A stretch of DNA of 64,000 nt, from assembly GCA_034670405.1 (NCBI GenBank), contig JAXDDX010000012.1, positions 186,001 to 250,000 on the forward strand, read 5' to 3'. A model generated the notes under the pieces. The model was not told the DNA's origin, did not search any database, and saw only the letters and a program-made list of their open reading frames with translations. A program made the position numbers and the translations under genes. This document shows, piece after piece, positions 38,637-64,000 of this stretch. Numbering within the stretch: the stretch's first letter is position 1; each line of letters starts with the position of its first letter. This DNA comes from Hoplostethus atlanticus. Lineage: Eukaryota > Chordata > Actinopteri > Trachichthyiformes > Trachichthyidae.

Positions 38637-38674
38637 GGGATGGGGTGGGGGGGCGGGGGGAGGGGGAGGAGGGG
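38637..38674 (+). other. G-run cluster, potential G-quadruplex
   Basis: Successive runs of 4, 7, 6, 5 and 4 G are separated by one to five bases. This satisfies the usual four-run G-quadruplex rule on the + strand. Confidence 0.7.
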
Positions 38675-39014
38675 ATCATTGTATGTTTGCATGTTATAAT
38701 CAGTTGTTGATTACAGACTTAGCCGCTGATTGAGAGACTTCAATCAGCAAGCTAAATGCGTCCCCGCAAGCAGTCAGGTGAGGGAAGCTTCAATCATCAT
38801 TTAATCATTAATTAATAGACCCTCATCACTGTGTTATTACTGAATTCAGTGATGAGGAAGGGTTGTGACTTCACAGATCTGGAGGTAACGAAAAACAGCA
38901 GGAATGTGTGCAGAGCGAGCTCATCCGTCAAGCAAGTCACAGAAACTTGGATACTCAGAGGAGCTGAAGGCAAAAGTCGAGTTGAAGAACCTGAAACTTT
39001 CCTCCTGTAGTCGA

Positions 39015-39076
39015 CCCGGCGTCCCACCCGGCGTCCCACCCGGCGTCCCACCCGGCATCCCACCCGGCGTCCCACC
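39015..39076 (+). repeat. 12-bp minisatellite, about five copies
   Basis: The unit CCCGGCGTCCCA is repeated about five times with one GCATCC variant. The 12-bp period keeps both strands open, giving Gly-Arg-Arg-Val repeats on the minus strand that are an artefact. Confidence 0.93.
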
Positions 39077-39476
39077 CTTTCCTAGTTCAGGTGTGTAGAT
39101 TTGACTACGCCTCTGAGCAGCTGAATCAAACTCAGCTGAGATAGCCGAGGAGGAGGGGAATAGGTTTCCTTAACTCCTGCAAATTCACCTTGAAGAGAAG
39201 TCGGGGCCTGAAGGCTCGGCTCAGAGGAGAGCATGGTCTGTCTTCATGGGAATCCCAGCACATCTCCTTCTATCCTACCTCAGATCTTTTATTAGTTATT
39301 TTCTTACTTTACTTTGGCTTTTTCTTCCTTCTCCATCAGTGTTTGATATAAGTTGTGGGAGAATCCTAGGGGAGGACGGTTCCTCACTAGTGAGAGTGAT
39401 ACTTTATTCTAATTGTCCCAGTGAAATTACACTGGTTGGCGTAATGAGGTCGCTATCATTGTTTTACTTTAACGGG

Positions 39477-39800
39477 CTATCTCAGACACCACGGGTCTGA
39501 TTCTGACGAAACCCGGAGATATGGTGCATCTTGGCACCGCGCTCCGGCGTTTAAAAGAATTAAAAGAATACACTGATTGGCCTAATGGGGGCACTATAAT
39601 TAAAGGTCAACATTTTAAAATCAAATGTGATATCTCAGACACCACTGGTGCAATTTTGACGACACTTGGAGGAGTGATGCATTTTGGCAGCGTTCTGGCA
39701 TTTAAAAACATGACTCTGATTGGCCACATGGGGGCGCTATAATTAAAGGTCAAAGTTTCAAACTTCGCTACACCACCGGTCTGATTTTGATGAAACTTGG
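39477..39800 (+). repeat. Tandem repeat of about 153 bp, just over two copies
   Basis: The phrase ATCTCAGACACCAC occurs at 39479 and 39632, a spacing of 153. The later phrases TGATTGGCC, ATGGGGGC and CTATAATTAAAGGTCAA recur in step. A third partial copy starts near 39772 (ACCACCGGTCTGATTTTGA) with about 22 bases deleted. Similar dispersed tandem units are common in fish, but I cannot name the family. Confidence 0.85.
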
Positions 39801-40076
39801 AAGGATTTGATGTTGTTTACGTGTTGTTAACATGTTTACTTGTTAGATTCTGGGATGTATTTGAACGTGTAGTTTGCCTGTAGATTTGTGGTACTGGCAA
39901 CAAGTTTTGATATTAGCCAGTTATTAATATGTACTGTAGTATTTGATGTGTACATCTGTCAAGACAAGGACAGAGATAGTATTATGATAAAGTTTTTGGT
40001 TGAATAGAGTCAGATGTGCATGCATGGCTGCACACTCATAAGCAAATATACTGAACTGCATATGCATGCATGCCAG

Positions 40077-40078
<2 letters not shown>
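39801..40078. other. Non-coding stretch, nothing recognisable
   Basis: Unique-looking DNA leading into a GT microsatellite. Confidence 0.5.

Positions 40079-40125
<47 letters not shown>
40079..40125 (+). repeat. (GT)23 microsatellite
   Basis: Uninterrupted GT run. Confidence 0.98.
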
Positions 40126-40126
<1 letters not shown>

Positions 40127-43100
40127 CATGTTGTAGGGAAGCAGACAGGAGCAGCAGGTGTTGACAGCCAGTGAACTTTGATTGTTCCAGAAGCTTCTCC
40201 AACAAGAAGTCACGGCAGATGCTGGAGATGACAGTGCAGTCCGGGAACACAGAGACAGACTTCAGCGCACGTCAAAACTCAGCTGCAGCACACTGCCTCC
40301 TACGTCGTCTTGTTTGCAAGCTGTTCTGTTCAGTACCATGCAAGTAGAACGCTGTGCTGAGTTATTCCTTTTTGCAAATAATGTGTATGTTTCACTTCTG
40401 TCACAGGAAATAGTTAGCATGAAGCCATTAGGATGACATTGTAAAACTAGATGTTAAAACCCTGGTGCAGCTTCACTATTTGTATTTTGGTTTATATGGA
40501 AGTCATAATAACTTTGTCTGAGTTAACTGGACTGTACACAGAAAGTATGAATCACTTATACAATGAACTATATCAGCTGCAGCAGATACATACGATATGA
40601 AAACCTGTCAGAAATATCACGTTTTGTATCTTGGAGGACCAAAAGGCTCCTGAGTTAATGTCATTTGTTACCTTTCACTGAGGTTGTACTACGCTCTAGT
40701 GGTCTTGTGCATCAATTGCAGCAATAAAGAAGTTACCTGTTTTTTCTAAATTAACTCAAAATCCATTCCCTTTATAACATATTTTTCAAAAAAAAAAATT
40801 ATTTCACTAAATATCACATAACCTCAAAAGGTATTTGCCACAATACTTCTAATAATACTTCAGGCTAGTGTAAGCCTGATTTCTCTTCAGTAGCTCTGGA
40901 ACAATAATAATATCATTTTAGAATTACTGTTTAGAATTGCCTTACTTTCCTCATTTCTTCCTGGTTATTTTCTATTCAATTTAGCAGTATTTTCCATGCT
41001 CTTACCCTAACGCCTGTCTACTGCCGCTGTAAAGCCTTGCAGGAAACGGGCCCGCAGTCAGAGCAAGGCTACATGCAGCATAACATCAAGCATTTCTGCC
41101 CATTATCATGTCCTAATAGCTTGCTCAATGGTGCAGTATGTTATGGGGGTTCACTGGTCAACCAAGACACACGCCATTAGCCCAAGCAAACGTTACTTTG
41201 CAATGCTACACAAAGCATACCTTATTTGTATCACATTAGCTCGGTGGTGTGGCATAGCATATTATTATATCAACAGCTGCAATATATCAAACAATTTTGG
41301 CACTGATTTGCTCCACTACCAGCACTGCAGCAGCGGCGGCGGCAGCACTACCACCGCCCATCTAAAATCCTTTTCTCTGCTCCCCATTTGAGAAGCTGCA
41401 GCGGCAAATAAATAAAACATGTGTCATTGAGCATGCTAAATGGCTTGCAACACATAATCATCTAAATAATTATGAGGCTGCCATTAAAGTGAGCTAGATG
41501 GATGGTGCATAAGGCGTTATGGAAAAACTGGAGGTAATGGTGCAAGATTTGATATGTGAGAGAGGGGAGATGAAAAAAGGAAATGCAGTTTTCTGTGTAA
41601 TTCCTTTCTTTAGACATCGGGCTTTTCTTCTTGCTGTTAAGACCCAGACTCAAAGTGCTGAGGGACAATGTGGTGATTAGCCCAATCAGAAAAGGCAGTG
41701 AGGGATTGTGGGTAGGCTGCGCCCCTGCTCAGAGCTGTCTTTTTTGTCCTCTGGCATTAATCATCAACCTGAGGCCCCAAAATCAGTTGAGCAGACTGGC
41801 AGCTCGCTCATTTGTTCCCATGTGGCAATCAGAGAGCCAAGAAATCAGTTCACAACCTTTACTCCATTACTTGACACGACAGACTTGCAACATTCAAATC
41901 ACATTCTTTTTTTTGCTCCTTTTCTCTGCTTTTGTTCTTTCTGTGATACATCGCTGAAAATATATGGTCCTGATTCCAAATTTGCCCTCAATTAACCCTC
42001 GTCTATCTTCTGTGCATGTTGGTTACAATAAATAAACGGAAAAACCATGAGAATGGCTTATTGTAAAATATAATAATCACCAGACACACAATGTACTTTC
42101 TCCACATTTAAAAAATAAGAAGCATCCGGGAAGCATCTCAAAGTGAAACATTTTAATGACTCCCATGCATCAGCCTAAATGATGCATCACGTCACCAGAC
42201 ATGGGTGGCAAGCACAATAATGTTCTCTTCGTGGATAATATGGTTCACGGCTCTGTCGCCGCCACTTTTTATAGACCATTACCTCGCCATGTCCAGTGTA
42301 TAACTCGGCACAATCCAGTTTTGGATTGTAGAAAACAACAATAACTGAACTGCGAATGACTCTTAACTGAAAAGAAATTAATTTCTGGTCAAATGGTGTC
42401 ACCTCAAGACACACACACGACGAAGACCATGATGCTGGGTTTCATCTTTACCATTCCTTTGGTACCAAATGGCAGCAGTGCAATGTAGACAAGGAGACTA
42501 CAATATGATTAAAAACATTTAAATAGGACTTCACTGCAACACCACTTATGTGACTAAAGGCCTGAATCACAGTAATGGATCTCCCTCAAGAATCACTTCT
42601 CAAGACCCATTTGTATTAAACGAATTTAACTTATTTTAATTACTTATTACTTATTTTATTTTACTTATTTGTAGTATTAATATTTTATTTTATTTTATTT
42701 TGTTTTATTTTTTCCCTCACTATTGCCCTTTTTATCCCTATGTTTCTTAAGCAATTGTAACTCTGTTTTGAAAGGCTGATTTCTGAGTTTTCTTCTCTGC
42801 ATTAAGTTGCCGTTCCATGTGGTGCAGCTATGAGGGGTGCAGTCATTCTCATGGGACTGGATAAAGACTGAGCTCCGTCCCTTGGGGAGACAACATCTCC
42901 TCAAACCTTATCCCAACTAAGCACCAATGTGAATGACAAGCTCCATCCAATAAACAAGCAATCAATGTGAGCCTTTTCCGCCAGTCTAGTCAAATTGAGA
43001 CATGATTTCCCTTGGGACACAACTAGGAACTGGGCAATGCAATAAGAGATGAGGTCTGTGGTGTAACATTACAAGCAGAAAATGTAATGTGACAGAGAGT

Positions 43101-46100
43101 GAGGTCTTCTCCTCGGGGGAAGGAGGGCCGTTGGGATATACAGTGGTGTCAGGAGGGAGCCTCATGCACACTGCAGGACCTAACTCAGACACACTGTGCT
43201 TCACTAATCGGCCCAGGGATGGGGGGGGTGTCTCGGGGGGAAACTGAATGACAAATAAAATACACTGAATGAAAAAACAACAACTTAACATCTGTCTGTG
43301 CAGGCAAGTGAAATGGTGATAATGTGTTAGGGTCAGACCAATATGTTGGTAAGCAGATATCCAGTCAGTGTCATCCTCCGTTGATGTGTTAGAGGTCCCT
43401 CCCCGACCACAGCTGCTCAAAATCAGTCTGTAAAAACTGCAATGATGTTTTATTTTCTTTGCAAATTGTATTATTAATTGTTCAATTAAATTAATTCTTC
43501 CTTTAAAGGCTTAATGTATCCCAGAGTTTTAGTGTCTCATGATGGTCTAAATGTTTCAGGGGCTTTTCCAGAATAAAATTGTATCATTTTGATCATTAGT
43601 GAACCACCAGCATCCAGAATCTTATGAAAAGATGAATCATTTTAAGTCTATATAAACAAATGTTCCTCCAAAGTCAGCAAAAACACCCTCCCTCAGTATC
43701 ATGACAGTTTGGCATACTATACTTAAACAAAATAGTGATACTCCAAATGCCTCTTCACTTACAGCAGCCTACTGCAGTTTCACCTGGAATTCATGAGGAC
43801 AAAGAGAGTTGAAAGAGTACAGAATAACAATACTGACTCTTATTGAGTCAATATTGTTGAAAAAACAACTGACAGAAATACATCCAGAAATATTAATACT
43901 GAATTGTATATGGATTGTATGGTTATTTTTTTCTTATTTTAAAGTATATTGTACTTACTCTGTTGAAAGGGTATGTTCATGCCACTGTGGTTTTAAAGCA
44001 GATCTTCAAAAATGTCTCATGTATTATTTGGTGGAATTGTGATTTTCCTCATGAGACAGTTCACAGTGAAGAGACAGAAAACATGAGAGAGAGAGCTGGA
44101 TGACCTGTGACAAAGGTCCCAGGCTGGATTCAGTCCCACGACATTTCAGTTACAAGTTACACCCCTGCCTCTCTCCAGGTCTGTGCACATCTCTGCTCCG
44201 GGCCTATATGGTTTAGTTTTCTGGGGCAGGGCTTCCCTCCTCTTTTCATGTGGATTTTTTTATTGTGTTTTTTTTTTTTCATATGTGGATTCCCGAGTAT
44301 TTTCAGTCAAACGGAGCCATTTGTCAGATTTTCACCCCTGCCCCTGAGAAAGTCTGAACGCACCGCTGAATCTCATACAGACCCATACATTAATGCATTC
44401 ATTTCCCTTCAGTGCAGCTTATTCAAGCGTTCGCCTCAGATTCAGTGTCATTTCCATTAGAGGCCTCTAAGATGAAGTAGTAAGCTAGTGGAGGGTAACA
44501 GGCAGAGACAAAGGCTCAGCTTCTTGTGCAAAGCAGCTCTTTAAATGCACTGGCGTATTAACTGTAAGTCCCCAGTGAAAACAATGAGTTCTCTCTCTCT
44601 CCCTCTTTTCCATGTCTTCTTTTAAGAGCCGTACACATCTCTATGCATGACAGATAGCCGTCGTGTTTCTCCTGCTTCCTTGAGAATGGTTCAAATGGAT
44701 GCTTAGAAATGTTAGCTGTCACTGCAGGTTGTAACCCATGTTGGGTCAGACGGGGATATATTGGTGTAACCTTGCAACGTGTGATGCAGGCACACACATA
44801 AATGCTCCCACGCTCAGTGCAGCCATCTCAACCACAAAGCAAACATAAAAAGTTTGCATAGACGACAGCATGCTGTATTTATTTTTCATCTGTCATGAAG
44901 ATTACAATGAGAACATGTAATTTCAGATTTAAATTGCAAATTACATAACAGATGACATCATTTGACAGAAAGAAGCACATTCGTGTGTTTTATTACGTGC
45001 GGAGGAAAAAGTTGATATTTCAGGCTAAATTTGATGAATACAGATAAAACGTGGATTAACAGGCCCTACTCGAATTTCCAGCTGGCAGCATCATTTGTGC
45101 AGCTTCCACCAGGCTCATCTTCTCAGCAACTCGATGATGTGAAACCATATGATTGCTGCAAACGCCTGAGGGGATGGAGGCTCGCTAATGTAAAGGAAGC
45201 AATTCCCACTCCCAGAAATAGGAGATTAAAAAAAGGAAGTGAACAACTGCAAGGGCAAATGATAGAGAAGTAGTAGTTGGGGATAGAGGACTTATAAGGA
45301 CCGGTACAACACACCTGGGAATTGGTACAGTTTGATACATTTGTGATTCAGATTTACTCCCTTGGTTCAGTATTTTCAAAATGTCTTGCCATTCTCAGAA
45401 TTGTAACATAAATCTGAAGTATGTTGGGACATCTGTGATGCAGCAATCCTGATGTTCAAGATGCAACTTTGCAGAGCTGGAGGGCCTTGATGTGCCTCCA
45501 CGACTTGATTTCCAGGAAGGATGCAGGCATGTGTGTTAGGTTTATAACACCATGTAGATGAAATGTCACTCTGTGTAAGCACTCGGGTGTGGTATCCCAG
45601 TTGCACAGCATCGCACAGCATCGCACAGGTCAGCATCCCACAGGTCAGCATCCCACAGGTCAGGACCCCCACATCTGATCCAAGGTACCGATTCTACATG
45701 AAGAATTTCATAAGGTTCACCTTTTTCTGAGAATGTTTTTACTCTATTAATGTTATTTTTCTCCTATAGATGGTGAGGAGGTGGAATGATGACAGCACTC
45801 AGTATAGATTACACTTGACCTTGATTGTAAGTGTATCCATGTATAAATGATCATCCTCATTCTAACTGTTGACAATACAAATATATTCAATTATGGTTCA
45901 TTCTCTTCTTGATTAACAATTTTCTTTAAATTATGTGCTGAAAAAAAGTTTTTCATGAATCTACTGCAGGCCCAAAAGAGAGGCTGCTATTTCATAAAAT
46001 GGGTAAAACAGCTTGTAAAGGAAAGGAAATATAAAGCAATGGTTTTTAATGGATAACTGTATATTATAGTAAGTCGTGGGTGCATTTACTTTTCCAGTTT

Positions 46101-46779
46101 TAACTTCAGGTAAAGCATTACTAGCATTTACAGATCTGTTATTCCTGACTTTACCTCCCATATTTGTGACTACAGCTTTCTTAATATGAGCTAAAAGGAA
46201 TCGTCTCCAACCCTTGGGCTGGTGATGAACCCAACAAAATGCAAGTACCAGGCCAAAATGGGACGTCTGTAAATTTTGAGGGGATTTTGAAATATTTACA
46301 CAATATTGATTGTATCCTTACTCTGACTTTAGTCAAATTTAACTGAAGTAACAGTACTTCTACTTGAGTATAATATTTCAATATACCTCTGAGCACAGGT
46401 ATATCTCAATCCTACCACTTGTAATTTATGCTTCAGGCCACAGGATGGAGACAATAGACCATACCAAATCCCTTAAAATGGAAATGGGAAATGGGTACTC
46501 CAATACTGTGCAGTATTTAATTAGGAATTCAAGCAAATGTACTCATTATTGTCAAACATGACACAATAAAAACACAGCTTTGTATTGAAACATCCCAACT
46601 GTCAGGAATATTGGACAGCCTCTGGATTTAGACAAAAAACACTGACTGAAATAAGAAACAACATAAGAACATAATGCAAACAACCATTCATATAAACAAA
46701 AATCAATTATATTTTCAGGAAAGTGTTTTTTCCCCCTTAAAGACCTTTACCAGTTTGATACTTATACTGTGATGAGATA
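40126..46779. other. Non-coding stretch, no gene seen
   Basis: Mostly unique A+T-rich DNA. A TTATTTTA-type low-complexity tract lies at 42625-42712. A local repeat of CACAGCATCG and CACAGGTCAGCATCC units lies at 45602-45664. The minus-strand frame of 144 codons at 42986-43420 shows no domain. The block 41400-41560 is enhancer-like in composition. Confidence 0.4.
45602..45664 (+). repeat. Short tandem repeat, 10- and 15-bp units
   Basis: GCACAGCATC is repeated and then passes into about three CACAGGTCAGCATCC-like units. Confidence 0.85.
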
Positions 46780-47160
46780 AGTGAAGGTGAAGCTTTAATG
46801 ATCCTCCTGGGGTAATTGGGTCATTGCAGCACTAAAAAGTAATAGGATCCATTAAAGAAAAACAAGGGAGTGTGTTTTAACACACACAAGAGACTCTCAC
46901 CGACAGTCTCAACAGTGTTAAGTAAAGTAAAAAATGTATGAATGAAAAGTTTTGGGAAAAAAACTATACAGCATTATGAGGGTGTGTATAATAACAGCAT
47001 TAGGACATATTTACACAAAGAAAAAAAAGAAAAATATATAAGACATGAAAATATACACAAAATATAAAATATGTGCAGCATGAAATAAGAAAAAAATATT
47101 AAAAACCCTTCTGCAATATATAACAGATGACAAGAATACTGAAGTATACTTCGCACATCC
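46780..47160 (+). mobile_element. Probable retroelement 3'-tail remnant
   Basis: A GAAGCTTTAATGATCCTCCT segment and GGGGTAATTGGG are followed by A-rich sequence with ATATATAAGACATGAAAATA and GTGCAGCATGAAATAAG. Many fish non-LTR retrotransposon tails read TTTATTGATCCC, GGGGAAATTGGG and then an A+T-rich segment of this sort. There is no coding sequence, and the family is not certain. Confidence 0.45.
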
Positions 47161-47589
47161 TGTTAATGCTGGAATCCATACTTTTTTTGCACATTTTCAT
47201 TCATACATTTTCTACTTAATATGTCCTACTGTTAGAATTGTCGACTGAGTATGTCTATAACCCCATATGCTAAATTCTTATATATCTTTTATTGACGTAT
47301 TCTACTACTACTTGCTGCTGCAATGGCCCAATTTTTCCACTGGAATCATGTAATCTAATGACATCTAATCATCTATATTACTATGGAGAAAAGAAATATG
47401 TGAATCATATCATTGGTATTTATGTCGGGCTAAAAAAGTGGCCAAACTCTAATCACAAGGTAGGGTGATGATGATTCAGTTTAGGATGGTATCACACAAC
47501 AACCCTAGTATGAGATTTTGAATAATCCTTGTTGCGCGGTGTTTTGTAATCCTGCATCCGATTACGATTTCCCCCTCCCACTCATCCAC
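47161..47589. other. Non-coding stretch upstream of the pfkp promoter
   Basis: A+T-rich unique sequence with no recognisable exon; base composition shifts toward G+C near 47520. Confidence 0.5.
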
Positions 47590-47871
47590 CTATAAGGCTT
47601 CCCATTGGTGTAAATGCACACAATGGCTACGTACACCAAGAGCTCATTGGCCAACGGCAACGCCAATCTTTCGTTAAACTGTCACTAAATGCAAATCGCT
47701 GAATAGGTGCGGAACGGGGAGAAGTAGAGTGTAGCGGGCACAGATTGGAGCCACCAAGGAGGGGACGGACGACTGGTGCCCTTCATCATAACAGCATCAT
47801 TTTATACTGTCCCGGGCCTGCTGTAATATTTTATCGAATTGGATAGGAATATACAGTGAAACGCCGTGAAA
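47590..47871 (+). promoter_or_regulatory. pfkp promoter and 5' UTR region, CCAAT-rich
   Basis: In the 270 bases before the start codon there are four CCAAT boxes in either orientation, at 47604-47608, 47646-47650, 47663-47667 and 47743-47747. A TATAAG word lies at 47591, upstream of all of them. Repeated CCAAT boxes spaced some tens of bases apart are typical of NF-Y-driven housekeeping promoters. The transcription start is not defined by sequence alone; a start between 47750 and 47830 would leave a short 5' UTR. Confidence 0.55.
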
Positions 47872-62824
<14,953 letters not shown>

Positions 62825-62883
62825 GTAAGTGATGGAGCTGGCAACCGGACAAGTTGATCTCAACATCACACAGACAAACTAAT

Positions 62884-62925
<42 letters not shown>

Positions 62926-64000
62926 CACAAGCAGACAAACACAGAAACCTCAAAGATGCTCATACTGATGTAGCCATCCAACCAATCATGTTGCAAGAAG
63001 GGGGAAACCGCTCACTCAACAGACCTATCACTCGGCATGATATTTACCAGCATCAGCCTCTAGGTCTATAGTGGGGGCCCAGATAATGCCTCCTCCCTAT
63101 GAATGTGGAACACTATTGGCTTATAACATGGCTGCCGTTTCCGCATCCTGAAACCATTTGAAACCATCAGGGTCTTAGGCAGGCAGACACATTGAGTCAG
63201 AAGTGTCTGGACCGCAGGGCGTGACTGGTAAAGGTAAAGCCGAGCTGACACAGTAGCGTCCCTCCCTTCCCCATCAGGTAAGTGAGTGACAACATGGAGG
63301 CATGCTGTGACGTACCCGTGTGTTGTGGCCGCCATGTTTGCTCCGCCTCTCCCCTCTCCCTGACTCGATGTTTGTGTGTACATCCACTTCATTAACCTCA
63401 TGATGAGTGGTCAAACTGAAGTGCACAAACTAACCTCCTATAGCGTTAGAAGGACTTACCACACATATATGAATGTGTGTGTAACAAGTTCCCTACTGTG
63501 CTTGTTTTGTCACTTTAAGCTTTGATGCTTCGCGATTCCTCAAATGAACATTAAGGCCAGTTTCTAGGTGTTTATACTTTTAGACTTTCCTCTTTTAAAG
63601 AGAGCCTCAAAAAGTAACAAGAGCCCAAAGATGTGTAGAAACACCTTGTAAGTCTGAGTCTTGGCTTGGCCACACCATCGTTACTTCATCTCATACCCTA
63701 TCATTCTGTTTGTGTGACCTGACCGGTGCCTGTCCTGCCTGTATATAACCTTCCTCAACAAATATGGCCATCGCACGGTTTCTGATTGCTCCTTGCTGGT
63801 TGTTATAGTGCGGTGTCATTGCACTGAGCTGCTGACACACAAACACTCAGCCGTCCTGCCCGGCTGCCCAACATCCCCTCTGTTCCTTCCTCCTTCCTCA
63901 TCTCCTTCCCTCCCTGTCTTTTTTCCACCTTTATTTCTTTCCACTCTATCCTTGCTGTTGCCATCCTACCTCTTCTCTGCCATTCTTATAAGCGTCTTTC
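62825..64000 (+). other. pfkp intron 16 (runs off the window)
   Basis: A (CA)n run lies at 62887-62923 and a pyrimidine-rich stretch at 63860-63960. I do not find the next expected exon, which would encode a CDRIKQSASGTKRR-like segment, so it must lie beyond the right edge. Confidence 0.8.

Noticed and set aside
38812..39075. Gly-Arg-Arg-Val repeat protein on the minus strand
   Set aside because: Translation of the 12-bp minisatellite at 39015-39076.
42986..43420. 144-codon minus-strand open frame
   Set aside because: Pro/Ser/Cys-rich without domain features, and no supporting promoter or splice structure.
1..47589. Exons of the expected upstream neighbour ADARB2
   Set aside because: No open segment on either strand reads like double-stranded-RNA-binding or deaminase sequence.

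Overview
The window is vertebrate nuclear DNA, almost certainly from a teleost fish and probably a percomorph. The signs are GT-AG introns of about 0.1 to 2.5 kb, dense CA/GT and CT microsatellites, a Tc1-type transposon remnant with intact inverted termini, a SINE-like 3' tail of a kind common in fish, and one recognisable gene, platelet-type 6-phosphofructokinase (pfkp). The species cannot be named from the sequence, nor can the pfkpa or pfkpb duplicate be told apart.

Positions 1 to about 47,580 hold no coding gene I can support. This stretch is intergenic or deep-intronic DNA: A+T-rich unique sequence, about a dozen long microsatellites, a 478-bp Tc1 deletion derivative (1259-1736), a short interstitial telomere-like tract, a SINE-like tail (10819-10965), a 45-bp inverted-repeat foldback element (32838-33094), an unclassified three-copy dispersed repeat, a 153-bp tandem repeat (39477-39800), a likely retroelement tail (46780-47160), and several perfect or near-perfect hairpins. 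Some unique A+T-rich blocks look like vertebrate conserved enhancers, but that cannot be tested from one sequence.

Positions 47,600 to 64,000 hold the 5' part of pfkp on the + strand. A CCAAT-box-rich promoter is followed by the ATG at 47872 and 16 consecutive coding exon positions, which give 555 codons up to 62824. Every junction keeps the reading frame. The remaining exons lie beyond the right edge. The catalytic N-terminal half is complete and about two thirds of the regulatory C-terminal half is present.

The most interesting observation is at exon position 8, which exists twice in tandem. Exon 8a (54049-54144) and exon 8b (54521-54616) are both exactly 96 nt, both phase 0, both with good splice sites, and encode 32-residue segments identical at 20 positions. 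Each carries the glutamate that binds fructose 6-phosphate, so a working enzyme needs exactly one. The differing residues lie where bacterial PFK binds its allosteric effectors. Cassette 8a reads like liver/muscle PFK and 8b like platelet PFK. This looks like a mutually exclusive exon pair that lets one gene make two PFK-P enzymes with different regulation. The intron right after it holds a 1.09-kb, 21-bp-unit minisatellite of about 52 copies.
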